A stretch of 64,000 nt of DNA from Scytonema millei VB511283 (lineage in GTDB: Bacteria; Cyanobacteriota; Cyanobacteriia; Cyanobacteriales; Chroococcidiopsidaceae): NCBI RefSeq assembly GCF_000817735.3, contig NZ_JTJC03000017.1, positions 310,001 through 374,000 of the forward strand. Direction: 5' to 3'. Positions 34,616-43,373 of the stretch are shown here, in pieces. Each line of letters opens with the position of its first letter. Position 1 is the first letter of the stretch. The notes under the pieces were generated by a model that was given only the letters and a program-made list of their open reading frames with translations, was not told the origin of the DNA and searched no databases. Both the position numbers and the translations under genes were made by a program.

Positions 34616-34752
34616 TATAGCGAGCCTAAATGATTTGTGAATTTGGGATATTGCTTGTTAACGGTTGACTGTTAACGGTTAACAGTTAACTGTCAACCGT
34701 TAACAGTCAACCACCACAACGATCGGTTCATGACTCAAATAGAATCGCTATA
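34616..34752 (+). mobile_element. MITE-like element, copy 1 (137 bp)
   Basis: Starts TATAGCGAGCCTAAATGATT and ends with AAATAGAATCGCTATA. The two ends form imperfect terminal inverted repeats of about 25 bp (TATAGCGAnnCTAnnTGA). The core is eight heptamers of CGGTTGA/CTGTTAA/CCGTTAA/CAGTCAA type. A second copy lies at 60702-60824. There is no coding capacity, so any movement would need a transposase in trans. It ends 37 bp before the ABC ATPase start codon. Confidence 0.8.
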
Positions 34753-34789
34753 GATCGCAGTAATTTTTTAGATTAGGAATGCGTAGCTT

Positions 34790-35623
34790 ATGCTTGATAC
34801 CCGCTTCAACGGTCAATTGCGGGAACAATCAACCCAATCGGGACGAGCCGATCTAAATCAACCTAAATTGGAAGTACGAGGAATCTGCAAATCTTATTCC
34901 AATCGCGGCAAGGAATTGGTAGTACTAGAAAAGATTAACTTCCAACTTGACCCTAGAGAATTTGTTTGTTTGGTTGGTGTATCTGGGTGTGGTAAATCTA
35001 CTCTACTAAATATTGTGGCTGGACTCACAGCTCCTTCCGCAGGTCAAGTATTAGTTGACGGTCAGGCTGTGACTGGTCGTCCCGGCTCCGATCGCGGTAT
35101 GGTGTTTCAAGGCTACACGCTTTATCCTTGGCTGACAGTCTCGCAGAATATTGCATTTGGTTTGCAGTTGCGTAAAATGTCTAAAGCAGAGCAGCGAGAG
35201 CGGGTAGCATACTACTTAAACGTAGTTGGTTTAACCCAGTTTGCTAAAGCTTACCCAAAACAATTATCAGGTGGAATGAAACAACGAGTCGCGATCGCTC
35301 GTGCTTTAGCCAACGAACCAGAAGTGCTGTTGATGGATGAACCCTTTGGTGCTTTAGACGCTCAAACGAAAGAACAAATGCAGCAATTCTTGTTAGAACT
35401 TTGGGAGCAAACTCACACAACTGTATTGATGATTACTCATGATGTTGAAGAAGCAATCTTCCTTTCTCAGCGCATTTATGTCATGAGCAGTCATCCCGGT
35501 CGGCTACAACTAGAAATACCTGTTAATTTGCCAGCCAATCGCCATTTAGAAATTAAACTCTCATCGGAATTTGTCGAGATCAAGCGCCAAATTCTGCACG
35601 CTTTGCGTGGTGAGGTTAATTAA
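34790..35623 (+). CDS. ABC transporter ATP-binding protein (NitT/TauT/SsuB type)
   Basis: A 277-residue ATPase: Walker A VGVSGCGKSTLLNIVAG, Q-loop MVFQGYTLYPWLTV, signature LSGGMKQRVAIARAL, Walker B VLLMDEPFGALD and switch His ITHDVEEA. The LYPWLTV and AQTKEQMQ features are typical of the SsuB/TauB group. It pairs with the divergent permease at 33206 and the binding protein 68 bp downstream. The MITE copy just upstream could alter its promoter. Confidence 0.93.
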   Translation: MLDTRFNGQLREQSTQSGRADLNQPKLEVRGICKSYSNRGKELVVLEKINFQLDPREFVCLVGVSGCGKSTLLNIVAGLTAPSAGQVLVDGQAVTGRPGSDRGMVFQGYTLYPWLTVSQNIAFGLQLRKMSKAEQRERVAYYLNVVGLTQFAKAYPKQLSGGMKQRVAIARALANEPEVLLMDEPFGALDAQTKEQMQQFLLELWEQTHTTVLMITHDVEEAIFLSQRIYVMSSHPGRLQLEIPVNLPANRHLEIKLSSEFVEIKRQILHALRGEVN

Positions 35624-35633
35624 TCGGGACTCC

Positions 35634-35664
35634 TGTACGGGTGGGTTTCTAAACCCGCCCCTAT
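35634..35664. repeat. GTACGGGTGGGTTT palindrome
   Basis: GTACGGGTGGGTTT-c-TAAACCCGCCCCTAT, an imperfect inverted repeat in the 68-bp ATPase-to-binding-protein gap. A related half (AAACCCGCCCGTACAGGAG) lies at 43496-43514. As a hairpin it could tune expression of the two genes. Confidence 0.75.
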
Positions 35665-35691
35665 CGACTATCAGAAATTAGAGTGTAAGTA

Positions 35692-36708
35692 ATGGTTAAA
35701 TTTCCTGCAAGACGTTTGATTGTGCTAGTTTTGGTATCTTTGTTATGGGCTGTTGCTTGTTCTCCTCAAAATTCAACCACTTCATCTTCTTCCCCCTCAT
35801 CTCCTGCGCCTCAACCTCAAGTATTGATTTCCGGTATTAATCCTTGGCCCGGATATTCAGGTCACTATGTTGCACTGCAAAAAGACTTTTTTAGTCAAGC
35901 AGGAATCAAAGTTCAAGAAACTTTCTTTCAGAGTGCAACAGAAGGTATTACTGCATTCCTAGCTGGAAAAGTTGACGTAGGCTGGGTAACATCAGGAGAT
36001 GCAGTACAAATGATTAGTAAAGATCCATCAATTCGGATGTTCTATGTTGTCGATTATTCAGATGGATCGGATGGTATTTTAGGGCATAACCTCAATAGCC
36101 CTAAAGATATGAAAGGGAAAACCGTTGCTAGAGAAAATATATTATTTGAAAATGTTTTATTACGCAGCTACTTAGAAAAAGGCGGATTGACCGAACAAGA
36201 TGTAACTACAAAAGATTTAACTGCCGCAGATGCAGCAGCGGCATTTGCTGCCAAACGTGTTGATGCTGCCGTATCTTACGAACCCTGGTTAACTAAAGCA
36301 GCCAAGGAAAGTGGAGGAAAAATTATTTTTACTACCAAAGGTACGAATTTAATTGCTGATGTATTAGTCGTAAGACAAAAACTGATTGAAAGCCGCAGGG
36401 CAGATCTTCAGGCTTACTTGCGGGCAATTGATAAAGGTGTTAAGTTAGTCAATTCTGGCGATGAAGAAGCAATCAAAATTGCAGCCCAAAAGTTAGGAGT
36501 CACGCCAGAGGAAGCAAAACAACAAATTGCAGGAGTTAGGATTTTCGATCTAGATGGCAATAAGTCAATTGCATTTAACTTAAATCATCCCAACAACGCA
36601 ATGGAAAATTTCGAGCTGACGGCAAAAGCTGCTTATGACTTTAAAATAGTTCCTAAACCGCTTGAGCTGAAATCTTTGTACGATGATTCTATAGTCAAGT
36701 CTACCTAA
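35692..36708 (+). CDS. ABC transporter substrate-binding lipoprotein (NMT1/SsuA-like)
   Basis: A 338-residue periplasmic receptor. The signal peptide ends in a lipobox (VSLLWAVAC, Cys23), followed by a Ser/Pro-rich linker. The NMT1/TauA-type fold shows NPWPGYSGHYVALQKDFF, FLAGKVDVGWVTSGDAVQMI, MKGKTVARENILFENVLLRS and AAKRVDAAVSYEPWL. These receptors deliver sulfonates, taurine, nitrate or thiamine/pyrimidine precursors. The following MBL gene begins 11 bp after the stop, suggesting co-transcription. Confidence 0.9.
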   Translation: MVKFPARRLIVLVLVSLLWAVACSPQNSTTSSSSPSSPAPQPQVLISGINPWPGYSGHYVALQKDFFSQAGIKVQETFFQSATEGITAFLAGKVDVGWVTSGDAVQMISKDPSIRMFYVVDYSDGSDGILGHNLNSPKDMKGKTVARENILFENVLLRSYLEKGGLTEQDVTTKDLTAADAAAAFAAKRVDAAVSYEPWLTKAAKESGGKIIFTTKGTNLIADVLVVRQKLIESRRADLQAYLRAIDKGVKLVNSGDEEAIKIAAQKLGVTPEEAKQQIAGVRIFDLDGNKSIAFNLNHPNNAMENFELTAKAAYDFKIVPKPLELKSLYDDSIVKST

Positions 36709-36719
36709 AGGTTGTCATT

Positions 36720-37490
36720 GTGACGGACTCCAAAGCTGTTTGTCAAACCTGGTTCTCCACACAAAAAATTAGTGACAACCTCTACCTAATTAGCGAACCG
36801 CATTACTATTGGTGGAATCGGGCAAATCTTTGGTTAATTAAAGGTCGCGATCGCGATCTTTTGATCGATACTGGGCTAGGGGTTGCGAGTTTGCGGCAAT
36901 ACATTGCTAGTTTAATTGATAAACCATTGTTGGCGATCGCCTCTCACATTCACTTCGATCATGCAGGTGGGATGCATGAATTTGACCACCGCGCCATTCA
37001 TGCAGCCGAAGCTGAAGCATTACGCAAGGGAGACGACTATGAGGCGTTGTGTACGCCAACACAAGGCTGGGTGTTAGAAGAACATTTCGACTTGCTGCCT
37101 TACCCTGGATTTACAGTCGAAACATATACTTTAAATGCCACAGAACCTACACAAATTTTACAAGAAGGAGACGTATTAGATTTAGGCGATCGCGCCTTCG
37201 AGGTGCTGCATTTGCCTGGACATTCTCCCGGCTGTATTGCTTTATATGAACCTAGAGCGCAAGATTTGTTTTCAGGAGATGTGATTTATGATGGCGAGTT
37301 GTTAGACGAACTTCATTGCAGTGATATCCCTACTTATATCGCTACCTACGAACGATTAGAAAAACTCCCAATAGAAACAGTTTATCCCGGTCACTACACG
37401 ATTTTTGGGAAAGCAAGATATCAGCAAATTATCGCCGAGTATTTAGCAGCAAGGCGCAAACCAGGATGTCCTTCGGAAACTCAAGTGTAG
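36720..37490 (+). CDS. MBL-fold metallo-hydrolase
   Basis: A 256-residue metallo-beta-lactamase-fold hydrolase starting at GTG 36720. Metal ligands: ASHIHFDHAGG (HxHxDH), LPGHSPGC, LFSGDVIYDGEL and VYPGHYTIFG. The fold covers thioesterases, glyoxalases and lactonases; the substrate is not evident. It closes the ABC ATPase/binding-protein unit, so together with the isochorismatase-family enzyme across the divide it may process what the transporter imports. Confidence 0.88.
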   Translation: MTDSKAVCQTWFSTQKISDNLYLISEPHYYWWNRANLWLIKGRDRDLLIDTGLGVASLRQYIASLIDKPLLAIASHIHFDHAGGMHEFDHRAIHAAEAEALRKGDDYEALCTPTQGWVLEEHFDLLPYPGFTVETYTLNATEPTQILQEGDVLDLGDRAFEVLHLPGHSPGCIALYEPRAQDLFSGDVIYDGELLDELHCSDIPTYIATYERLEKLPIETVYPGHYTIFGKARYQQIIAEYLAARRKPGCPSETQV

Positions 37491-37529
37491 GGCATTGCCC
37501 AATCCGGTTCTGTTAAAAGTATTAGATCC

Positions 37530-37692
37530 TCGAAGATCCCCCCTAGCCCACGGACACTTTAACGCGAGTTGCTACAACGGGGGATACCCCCGCAACGCAC
37601 TCGCTCCTCAAGTCGGGAAACCCGCCCACGTAAGTGTCCTCCCCTTAAAAAGGGGGGAATATTGCCCCCCGAAGATCGGGGGTTGGGTGGAT
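37530..37692. repeat. Composite inverted repeat cluster (GGACACTT and G-tract families)
   Basis: An outer GATCCCCCCTAGCCCA and GGGGGTTGGGTGGATC pair encloses an inner inverted repeat with ends CACGGACACTTTAAC and CACGTAAGTGTCCTCC and a core ACGGGGGATACCCCCG. The inner unit recurs, shorter and inverted, at 43407-43458. An open frame over 37495-37788 translates only this repeat and is not listed as a gene. Confidence 0.8.
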
Positions 37693-37707
37693 CGAGTCTT
37701 ATCTGCG

Positions 37708-38847
37708 CTACACTTCGCGAACGCTAAACGCGCCATCACTGGGACTAGTAGCAAGCTTCAACCAGTCTATCGGCTCCCGCGAGAATAAAAAAGATACTCC
37801 AACTGCCCCGACAAAGTTATCTAAATTCAGTCCCGTTTCGGTATCCACAACCGTTCCTTGACCGTGGAATAAGCGATGAATCCGAAAGCGATGGTAGTTA
37901 GCGATGAGTTGAGGTAGCGTCACGTACTGGCGATAATTGCTGGGATACAATTCGGCATCTAATTTAGGCAAAAGATACCAAGGACAACGGATAACTCGAT
38001 GATGGGCGTTGTGATAGCCAAAGTTTAGCAGCAAGACATTCAACCAAGACCAACGCAGAGAAATGAGGTTAGAGAAAGTATTCGCTTCCTCATGTTCCAA
38101 ATTGTATTGCGGGAAAGATTGACCTAGCTGAAAGACTGTGTATGTGTGTTGAAAGCAGTCGATAAATCTGAGGATATTGATAAAGCAGATATAGGCGAAA
38201 AAGTAAAGAACAATGGCAGGGGGAGAATAGATTGCTAAAGCTGTAAATAAACTTCCTCGTAGTAATAATAGCAAGCCGTTACGCACTCGTTCATCTCGGC
38301 GCTGTTGTCCTAAAAATGGAGAAAGGGCATTGAACCAACGCAACAAAAAGTTAACGGCAGGAAAATAGAGCCATTCCAGTGCCACAATTAGGCGTACTAT
38401 CGGCTTTGGTGCAGTTTGTAGGAAATCTGGTAGGGAAAAGGCAGAGAAGTCAGCCCTGTTTTTATGATGGGCTAAATGGTTGCTAGCAACATCGCGATAA
38501 CGACTGTAGCAAGAACCTGTCAGAAACAACATTACCTGCGCAAATGCGACATTCCAGCGCGGATTACGAAAAATGTTGCCATGAATAAATTCATGGACGA
38601 AGTATGCTGCCCAAATTAGTGTATGGGTTAATAACACCGTACCCAAGAGGTTTAACCACCACGAATGCTGCACGATGCAGAAGATGGCAAAGCTATATCC
38701 TCCTAAGACATAGACTAGCGCCGCGCCGTTAATCCAGTAGTTGCGATCGTTGATATAGAAACTTGCATCTGGGGTAGCTGCCGTAGTCATATCACTAAAT
38801 GGATTTCCGAATCTAACCTCGGATTCAGCATACGGGTGTCCATGCAT
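37708..38847 (-). CDS. Fatty acid desaturase family membrane protein
   Basis: A 379-residue di-iron membrane enzyme with the three histidine boxes: HEFIH (85-89), NHLAHH (124-128) and HNAHH (279-283), plus several hydrophobic spans. The family desaturates or hydroxylates acyl chains or carotenoids; the spacing does not let me name the substrate. The first 19 residues are poorly hydrophobic, and an internal start MTTAATPDAS (38790) is possible. The last residues (DGAFSVREV) derive from a repeat-like stretch (CGCGAACGCTAAACGCGCC). Confidence 0.85.
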   Translation of the reverse strand: MHGHPYAESEVRFGNPFSDMTTAATPDASFYINDRNYWINGAALVYVLGGYSFAIFCIVQHSWWLNLLGTVLLTHTLIWAAYFVHEFIHGNIFRNPRWNVAFAQVMLFLTGSCYSRYRDVASNHLAHHKNRADFSAFSLPDFLQTAPKPIVRLIVALEWLYFPAVNFLLRWFNALSPFLGQQRRDERVRNGLLLLLRGSLFTALAIYSPPAIVLYFFAYICFINILRFIDCFQHTYTVFQLGQSFPQYNLEHEEANTFSNLISLRWSWLNVLLLNFGYHNAHHRVIRCPWYLLPKLDAELYPSNYRQYVTLPQLIANYHRFRIHRLFHGQGTVVDTETGLNLDNFVGAVGVSFLFSREPIDWLKLATSPSDGAFSVREV

Positions 38848-38904
38848 GAAATATGTTGTGAAAAATACAGTTAGTTGGAAAAAGAGAACAGTAGGAAGCG
38901 ATCG

Positions 38905-40398
38905 CTATCTCGCTAGCGTTCCTTTGGCTCCAAACTCATCCAAGTTGTGTAAATGCTTGCTAACTGTCTCCACAAAACGCGACGATCGCGACAAGTCGCC
39001 AAAAATCTCAGCTAGACTCAGCAACGGTCTAGGATCGGAGCCACTAGAACGGGCGCGTTGTGTCAAAATATCTGCCATTGGGTCATCAATCTCAATTGGA
39101 TTGCCGCGATCGTCCTGTCCCTTGAGGTAACGGAACCAAGCAGCAATTGTCAGACTCAGATAATCGATCGCCCCATCCTGCCTGAGTGCGTCACGCAACG
39201 AACCGAGGATAAATTTTGGCATCTTAGCAGCACTATTGAGGCATAGGCGCGGCAATCGATCTTGGATCTTTGGATTGGCAAATCGTTGAATTAACGTTTG
39301 TTTGTAATCGTCTAAATCGATTCCTGGTAAGGGTTGCAGCGTTGGCGTAACTTCTGCCATCAAGCGATCGACAGCTTGCCGGATTGCCGGATCTGCCATG
39401 ACCTCATGTACGTAGGTATAGCCTGCTAGAGTGCCGAGATAGCCAATTAGCAGGTGGCTGGCGTTGAGTAACCGAATCTTCATCATCTCATAGGGATGAA
39501 CGTCATCGGTCATTTGTACGCCCACAGATTCTAGATCGGGTCTACCCGCACAAAAGTTATCCTCAACAACCCACTGAAGAAATGGTTCTGCTACCACTGG
39601 AAAGGCATCATCAATCTGAAATTGCTCCGCCACCATTTTGAGATCGGCTGCTGTCGTTGCGGGAGTAATGCGATCGACCATGCAGTTAGGAAAGGTGACG
39701 CGATCGCTCATCCATTTTCCTAACTCGGGATTTTGCATTTGAGCAAAGGCAGTTAACATTTTACGGGCGATGTTACCGTTGCCTTGTAAGTTGTCGCAGG
39801 ATAGTACCGTAAATGGTTGTAATCCTTGTTGACGGCGCTTATCGAGTGCTGCTGTCAAAAAGCCGTAGACTCCGATTGGCTCATGCGGATGTTGCAAATC
39901 GTGCTGAATTGTCGGATGGTTGGCATCAAATTCGCCGCTACCCTCGATGTAGTAGTAGCCTGCTTCCGTAATCGTTAGCGTCACAATTCGACAGTGAGGA
40001 TCTGCCAGTACGTCAATAACGCAGGCGCGATTATCTGGGGCAAAGAGATATCGCGTAATCGAGCCAATAACCCGCGCTGAATCCCCTTCGGTTGAGCGTT
40101 CCACCAAAGTATACAAACAATCTTGGGAATGCAGAGCATCGCGCATTCGGCGATCGAATTCCAGCAGTCCCACTCCACAGATCCCCCATTCGCGATCGCG
40201 AGATTGCTGTAAATAGTTGTCAAGATACAACGCCTGATGCGCTCGATGGAATCCACCTACGCCAATATGGACAATGCCATTAATTATTTGGTGGCGATCG
40301 TAATTGGGAACGCGGATGTTGTTTGGTAAACGAGATAAAGAAGCTTCATTCAGCTTAATTGTTGAGCCTGTGCTGATATTGCTGTTCATGGAATTCAT
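38905..40398 (-). CDS. Mannitol dehydrogenase family polyol oxidoreductase
   Basis: A 497-residue long-chain polyol dehydrogenase (mannitol 2-dehydrogenase/fructuronate reductase family). The N-terminal Rossmann domain shows NGIVHIGVGGFHRAHQALYL and LTITEAGYYY; the C-terminal domain shows FPNCMVDRITPAT, MKIRLLNASHLLIGYLG (catalytic Lys and the Asn/His pair) and FANPKIQDRLPRLCL. It oxidises D-mannitol, D-arabitol or similar to the ketose with NAD. It is the last gene of the polyol operon, and its start overlaps the ATPase 3' end by 44 bp. Confidence 0.92.
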   Translation of the reverse strand: MNSMNSNISTGSTIKLNEASLSRLPNNIRVPNYDRHQIINGIVHIGVGGFHRAHQALYLDNYLQQSRDREWGICGVGLLEFDRRMRDALHSQDCLYTLVERSTEGDSARVIGSITRYLFAPDNRACVIDVLADPHCRIVTLTITEAGYYYIEGSGEFDANHPTIQHDLQHPHEPIGVYGFLTAALDKRRQQGLQPFTVLSCDNLQGNGNIARKMLTAFAQMQNPELGKWMSDRVTFPNCMVDRITPATTAADLKMVAEQFQIDDAFPVVAEPFLQWVVEDNFCAGRPDLESVGVQMTDDVHPYEMMKIRLLNASHLLIGYLGTLAGYTYVHEVMADPAIRQAVDRLMAEVTPTLQPLPGIDLDDYKQTLIQRFANPKIQDRLPRLCLNSAAKMPKFILGSLRDALRQDGAIDYLSLTIAAWFRYLKGQDDRGNPIEIDDPMADILTQRARSSGSDPRPLLSLAEIFGDLSRSSRFVETVSKHLHNLDEFGAKGTLAR

Positions 40399-41500
40399 TA
40401 GAAGTTAGATGGTGGCGACGGACTTTAGGAATGGCTTCACCTTGCTGGTTAAATAAATGACAGAGATCGCCGTTAATCTGGAGCGGTGCGAGATCGTGCA
40501 TCCGGCTGGGATTATCTCCGTCTGTTTGGACAATTAAGGTGTCGCCACCCGCAATCTTGACGTAGAGAAAAGTTTCTCCACCCAATCGTTCTACAACAAG
40601 CACTTCACCGTTGAGCGTAGCGTTATGGCGATCGAGTCGCAAATGTTCGGGACGAATTCCCAACGTGGCGCGATCGCCCACTGACAATCCAGGTTGGACG
40701 GGAATTGTGACTGTTGCGTCACCAGGTAGTGCAACTGTTGTCCCAGAATTATTTACAGCCGTCACCGTCACTGAAAGAAAATTCATTTTGGGCGAACCGA
40801 TAAACCCAGCCACAAATAAATTGCGGGGATGGTGGTACAGTTCCAACGGCGATCCGACTTGCTCGACAATGCCACCCTGCAACACTACAATTTTGTCAGC
40901 TAGTGTCATCGCCTCCACTTGATCGTGCGTCACGTAAATCATCGTGGCTTGCAAAGTATCATGTAGGCTGGCAAGTTCGATCCGCATCTGTACGCGCAAG
41001 GCTGCATCCAAGTTTGACAGCGGCTCGTCAAACAAAAAGACTTTAGGTTTGCGCACCAAAGCCCGACCGATCGCTACCCGTTGGCGTTGTCCTCCCGATA
41101 GTTCTCTGGGTTTCCGATTTAATAGCGGTTCTAATTGCAGGATACGGGCAACTTCTTTCGCCCTTTCAAGTCGCTGAGCCTTGGGAACACCCGCAAGACG
41201 AAGGCTAAACGCCATATTCTCCGCTACCGTCATGTGGGGATACAAGGCATAGGTTTGAAACACCATTGCCAACCCGCGTTTATCTGGTGGCACGTCATTC
41301 ACTCTTACGCCATCAATGAGTAAATCGCCAGAGGTAATTTCTTCCAGTCCCGCGATCGCCCGCAACAAAGTTGATTTGCCACAACCGGAGGGACCGACAA
41401 AGACAACAAATTCGCGATCGCCTATATCAAGATCGATGCCTTTGATAACCTCAGTATCGGCATACCGTTTATAAATGTTTCTTAAAGTGAGTGTTGACAT
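40355..41500 (-). CDS. Polyol ABC transporter ATPase (SmoK/UgpC/MalK type)
   Basis: A 381-residue ATPase with the CUT1 architecture. Nucleotide-binding domain: Walker A VGPSGCGKSTLLRAIAG, Q-loop MVFQTYALYPHM, signature LSGGQRQRVAIGRALV, Walker B VFLFDEPLSNLDA and YVTHDQVEAMTLAD. The C-terminal TOBE domain (PEHLRLDRHNATLNGEVLVV) is typical of MalK/UgpC. It energises the two permeases upstream in the same operon. An array of about ten GGTAGTT heptamers separates it from the permease gene. Confidence 0.93.
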   Translation of the reverse strand: MSTLTLRNIYKRYADTEVIKGIDLDIGDREFVVFVGPSGCGKSTLLRAIAGLEEITSGDLLIDGVRVNDVPPDKRGLAMVFQTYALYPHMTVAENMAFSLRLAGVPKAQRLERAKEVARILQLEPLLNRKPRELSGGQRQRVAIGRALVRKPKVFLFDEPLSNLDAALRVQMRIELASLHDTLQATMIYVTHDQVEAMTLADKIVVLQGGIVEQVGSPLELYHHPRNLFVAGFIGSPKMNFLSVTVTAVNNSGTTVALPGDATVTIPVQPGLSVGDRATLGIRPEHLRLDRHNATLNGEVLVVERLGGETFLYVKIAGGDTLIVQTDGDNPSRMHDLAPLQINGDLCHLFNQQGEAIPKVRRHHLTSNEFHEQQYQHRLNN

Positions 41501-41506
41501 AATTTT

Positions 41507-41582
41507 TTTTGGTAGTTGGTAGTTGGTAGTTGGTAGTTGGTAGTTGGTAGTTGGTAGTTGGTAGTTGGTAGTTGGTAGTTGC
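41507..41582. repeat. GGTAGTT heptamer array inside the polyol operon
   Basis: About ten perfect GGTAGTT copies between the second permease gene and the ATPase gene, just upstream of the ATPase start. This is the longest homogeneous heptamer run in the window. Confidence 0.93.
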
Positions 41583-41618
41583 GTGGTGCGCGAGCGATTA
41601 ATTCCGAATTCCGAATTC

Positions 41619-42440
41619 TTATTTCACTGCTCCAAAGGTCAGACCGCGTACTAGTTGTCGCTGACTTAGCCAACCAAAGATCAGGATGGGGGCGATCGCC
41701 AGTGTTGATGCGGCGGAGAGTTTTGCCCAGAATAGCCCTTGCGGACTGGAAAAGGAGGCAATAAATGCGGTGAGTGGGGCTGCGTCGGCTGTTGTCAGGT
41801 TTAAGCTCCAGAAGGCTTCGTTCCACGACAAAATGATTGAGAGCAGTGCGGTGGAGGCAATTCCAGGTAATGCTAGGGGTAGCAAGACGTGAAGTAATTC
41901 TTGGCGAGTGTTTGCTCCATCCATGCGATCGGCTTCGAGAATGTCTTTGGGGACTTCTTTGAAGAAGCTGTAGATCATCCAGACGACGATCGGTAAGTTA
42001 ATCAGGGTATAAATGATAATCAAACCGATGCGGGTATCTAACAATCCCAAGTTGCGACACAAAATGTAGATCGGGACTAATACGCCTACGGGTGGCAGCA
42101 TTTTAGTAGACAGCATCCACAGTAAGGTTCCTTTGGTGCGCTTGGTGGGGAAGAATGCCATTGCATATGCGGCGGGAATGGCAAGCAGCAGCGCCAGGAT
42201 TGTCGATCCGAGCGAAACTGCTATGCTGTTAAACGCATAGTTGAAATAATCTGCCCGATCTTGGATGGCAACGTAGTTTTCTAATGTTGGTTGGAAAAAT
42301 AATTGAGGCGGAGTTGAAACTGCTGCCACTTCGGTTTTGAAACTGGTAATAAACATCCAGAAAATCGGGAAAAACAAGATGGCAGCGGCTAGCCATCCTA
42401 GCAATGTCCACAGCCAGAGACGAGAATTTTTACGTGCCAT
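41619..42440 (-). CDS. Polyol ABC transporter permease (SmoG/MalG type)
   Basis: A 273-residue CUT1 permease with six helices (WLAAAILFFPIFWMFITSF, LGSTILALLLAIPAAYAMAF...). The EAA loop is EADRMDGANTRQELLHVLLPLALPGIASTAL, and the C-terminus FGWLSQRQLVRGLTFGAVK is characteristic of MalG/SmoG. ATG 42440 (MARKNSRLW) is chosen, which leaves 1 bp to the preceding permease stop; a longer start would overlap it. Confidence 0.92.
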   Translation of the reverse strand: MARKNSRLWLWTLLGWLAAAILFFPIFWMFITSFKTEVAAVSTPPQLFFQPTLENYVAIQDRADYFNYAFNSIAVSLGSTILALLLAIPAAYAMAFFPTKRTKGTLLWMLSTKMLPPVGVLVPIYILCRNLGLLDTRIGLIIIYTLINLPIVVWMIYSFFKEVPKDILEADRMDGANTRQELLHVLLPLALPGIASTALLSIILSWNEAFWSLNLTTADAAPLTAFIASFSSPQGLFWAKLSAASTLAIAPILIFGWLSQRQLVRGLTFGAVK

Positions 42441-42441
42441 T

Positions 42442-43362
42442 TTAGGTATCCAAATTACGAGCAACGCTACGCATCAAAAAGATCGCGACGATGTTGGCAA
42501 GGATGACGGCAATTAATCCACCCGCTGAAGCACCGCCAACATCAAATTCCAGCAAAGCTTTCAGGAAAATATAATAGGCAAGGTTGGTAGTTGCCAGTCC
42601 AGGTCCACCACCAGTAGTCACGAAAATTTCGGCAAAGATGGTCAGGAAGAAAATCGTTTCGATCGCAGCGACTACAGCAATAGCGCGACTCAAATGCGGT
42701 AGCATAACGAAACGAAATAAGGCGATCGCATTTGCTCCATCCATGCGCGCCGCTTCTAGCTGTTCGCGGTCTAAAGACTGGATTGCCGTTAATAAAATCA
42801 GCAGCGCAAAGGGCAGCCATTCCCACGAAACAATGATGATAATCGCCAGCAGGGGAAAATCTGCAAACCAATCGATCGCCCCTAATCCTAATCCTCTGGT
42901 AATTTGAGCAAACAGTCCGTTGACTGGATGCATCAACATATTTTTCCAGATCAGGGCGCTGACTGTAGGCATGACGAAGAATGGCGAGATTGCCAATACC
43001 CGCGCAATCCCGCGACCAGGAAAGTCTTGGTCAAATAAGACCGCGAGTAACGTACCGATGGCGATCGTAATTGCTAATACGGAGGCAACCAAAATTAGAG
43101 TAGTGGCGATCGCCGTCCATAATGCCGGATCGGTGAGGATGAAGGTAAAGTTTTCTATCCCAATGAATCTGCGGGCATCTGGATTCAGCAGGTTATACCG
43201 CTGAAAGGAGAACCATACGGTCATCGCCAGAGGCACAATCATCCATAGCAACAGGACAACGACCGAAGGCGCAACTAAAGGTAAGGTCGATGTCTGTCGC
43301 TTGGAACGTTTGGCGGGTGGTGGCGTTGCCTGTTGAGGCTTTACAGCTAATGAGGAAGACAT
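42442..43362 (-). CDS. Polyol ABC transporter permease (SmoF/MalF type)
   Basis: A 306-residue CUT1 permease. After a basic N-terminus it has six helices (LVAPSVVVLLLWMIVPLAMTVWFSF...) and the EAA loop EAARMDGANAIALFRFVMLPHLSRAI. ETIFFLTIFAEIFVTTGGGPG and DVGGASAGGLIAVILANIVAIFL match mannitol/sorbitol permeases. Start MSSSLAVKPQQ at 43362; an in-frame ATG 18 bp upstream is less likely. It lies between the binding protein gene and the second permease gene. Confidence 0.92.
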   Translation of the reverse strand: MSSSLAVKPQQATPPPAKRSKRQTSTLPLVAPSVVVLLLWMIVPLAMTVWFSFQRYNLLNPDARRFIGIENFTFILTDPALWTAIATTLILVASVLAITIAIGTLLAVLFDQDFPGRGIARVLAISPFFVMPTVSALIWKNMLMHPVNGLFAQITRGLGLGAIDWFADFPLLAIIIIVSWEWLPFALLILLTAIQSLDREQLEAARMDGANAIALFRFVMLPHLSRAIAVVAAIETIFFLTIFAEIFVTTGGGPGLATTNLAYYIFLKALLEFDVGGASAGGLIAVILANIVAIFLMRSVARNLDT

Positions 43363-43373
43363 AAGTAAATCAA

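Noticed and set aside
37495-37788. A 97-codon open frame between the MBL hydrolase and the desaturase
   Set aside because: It translates a composite inverted repeat cluster; there is no codon bias, no conserved motif and no ribosome-binding site.
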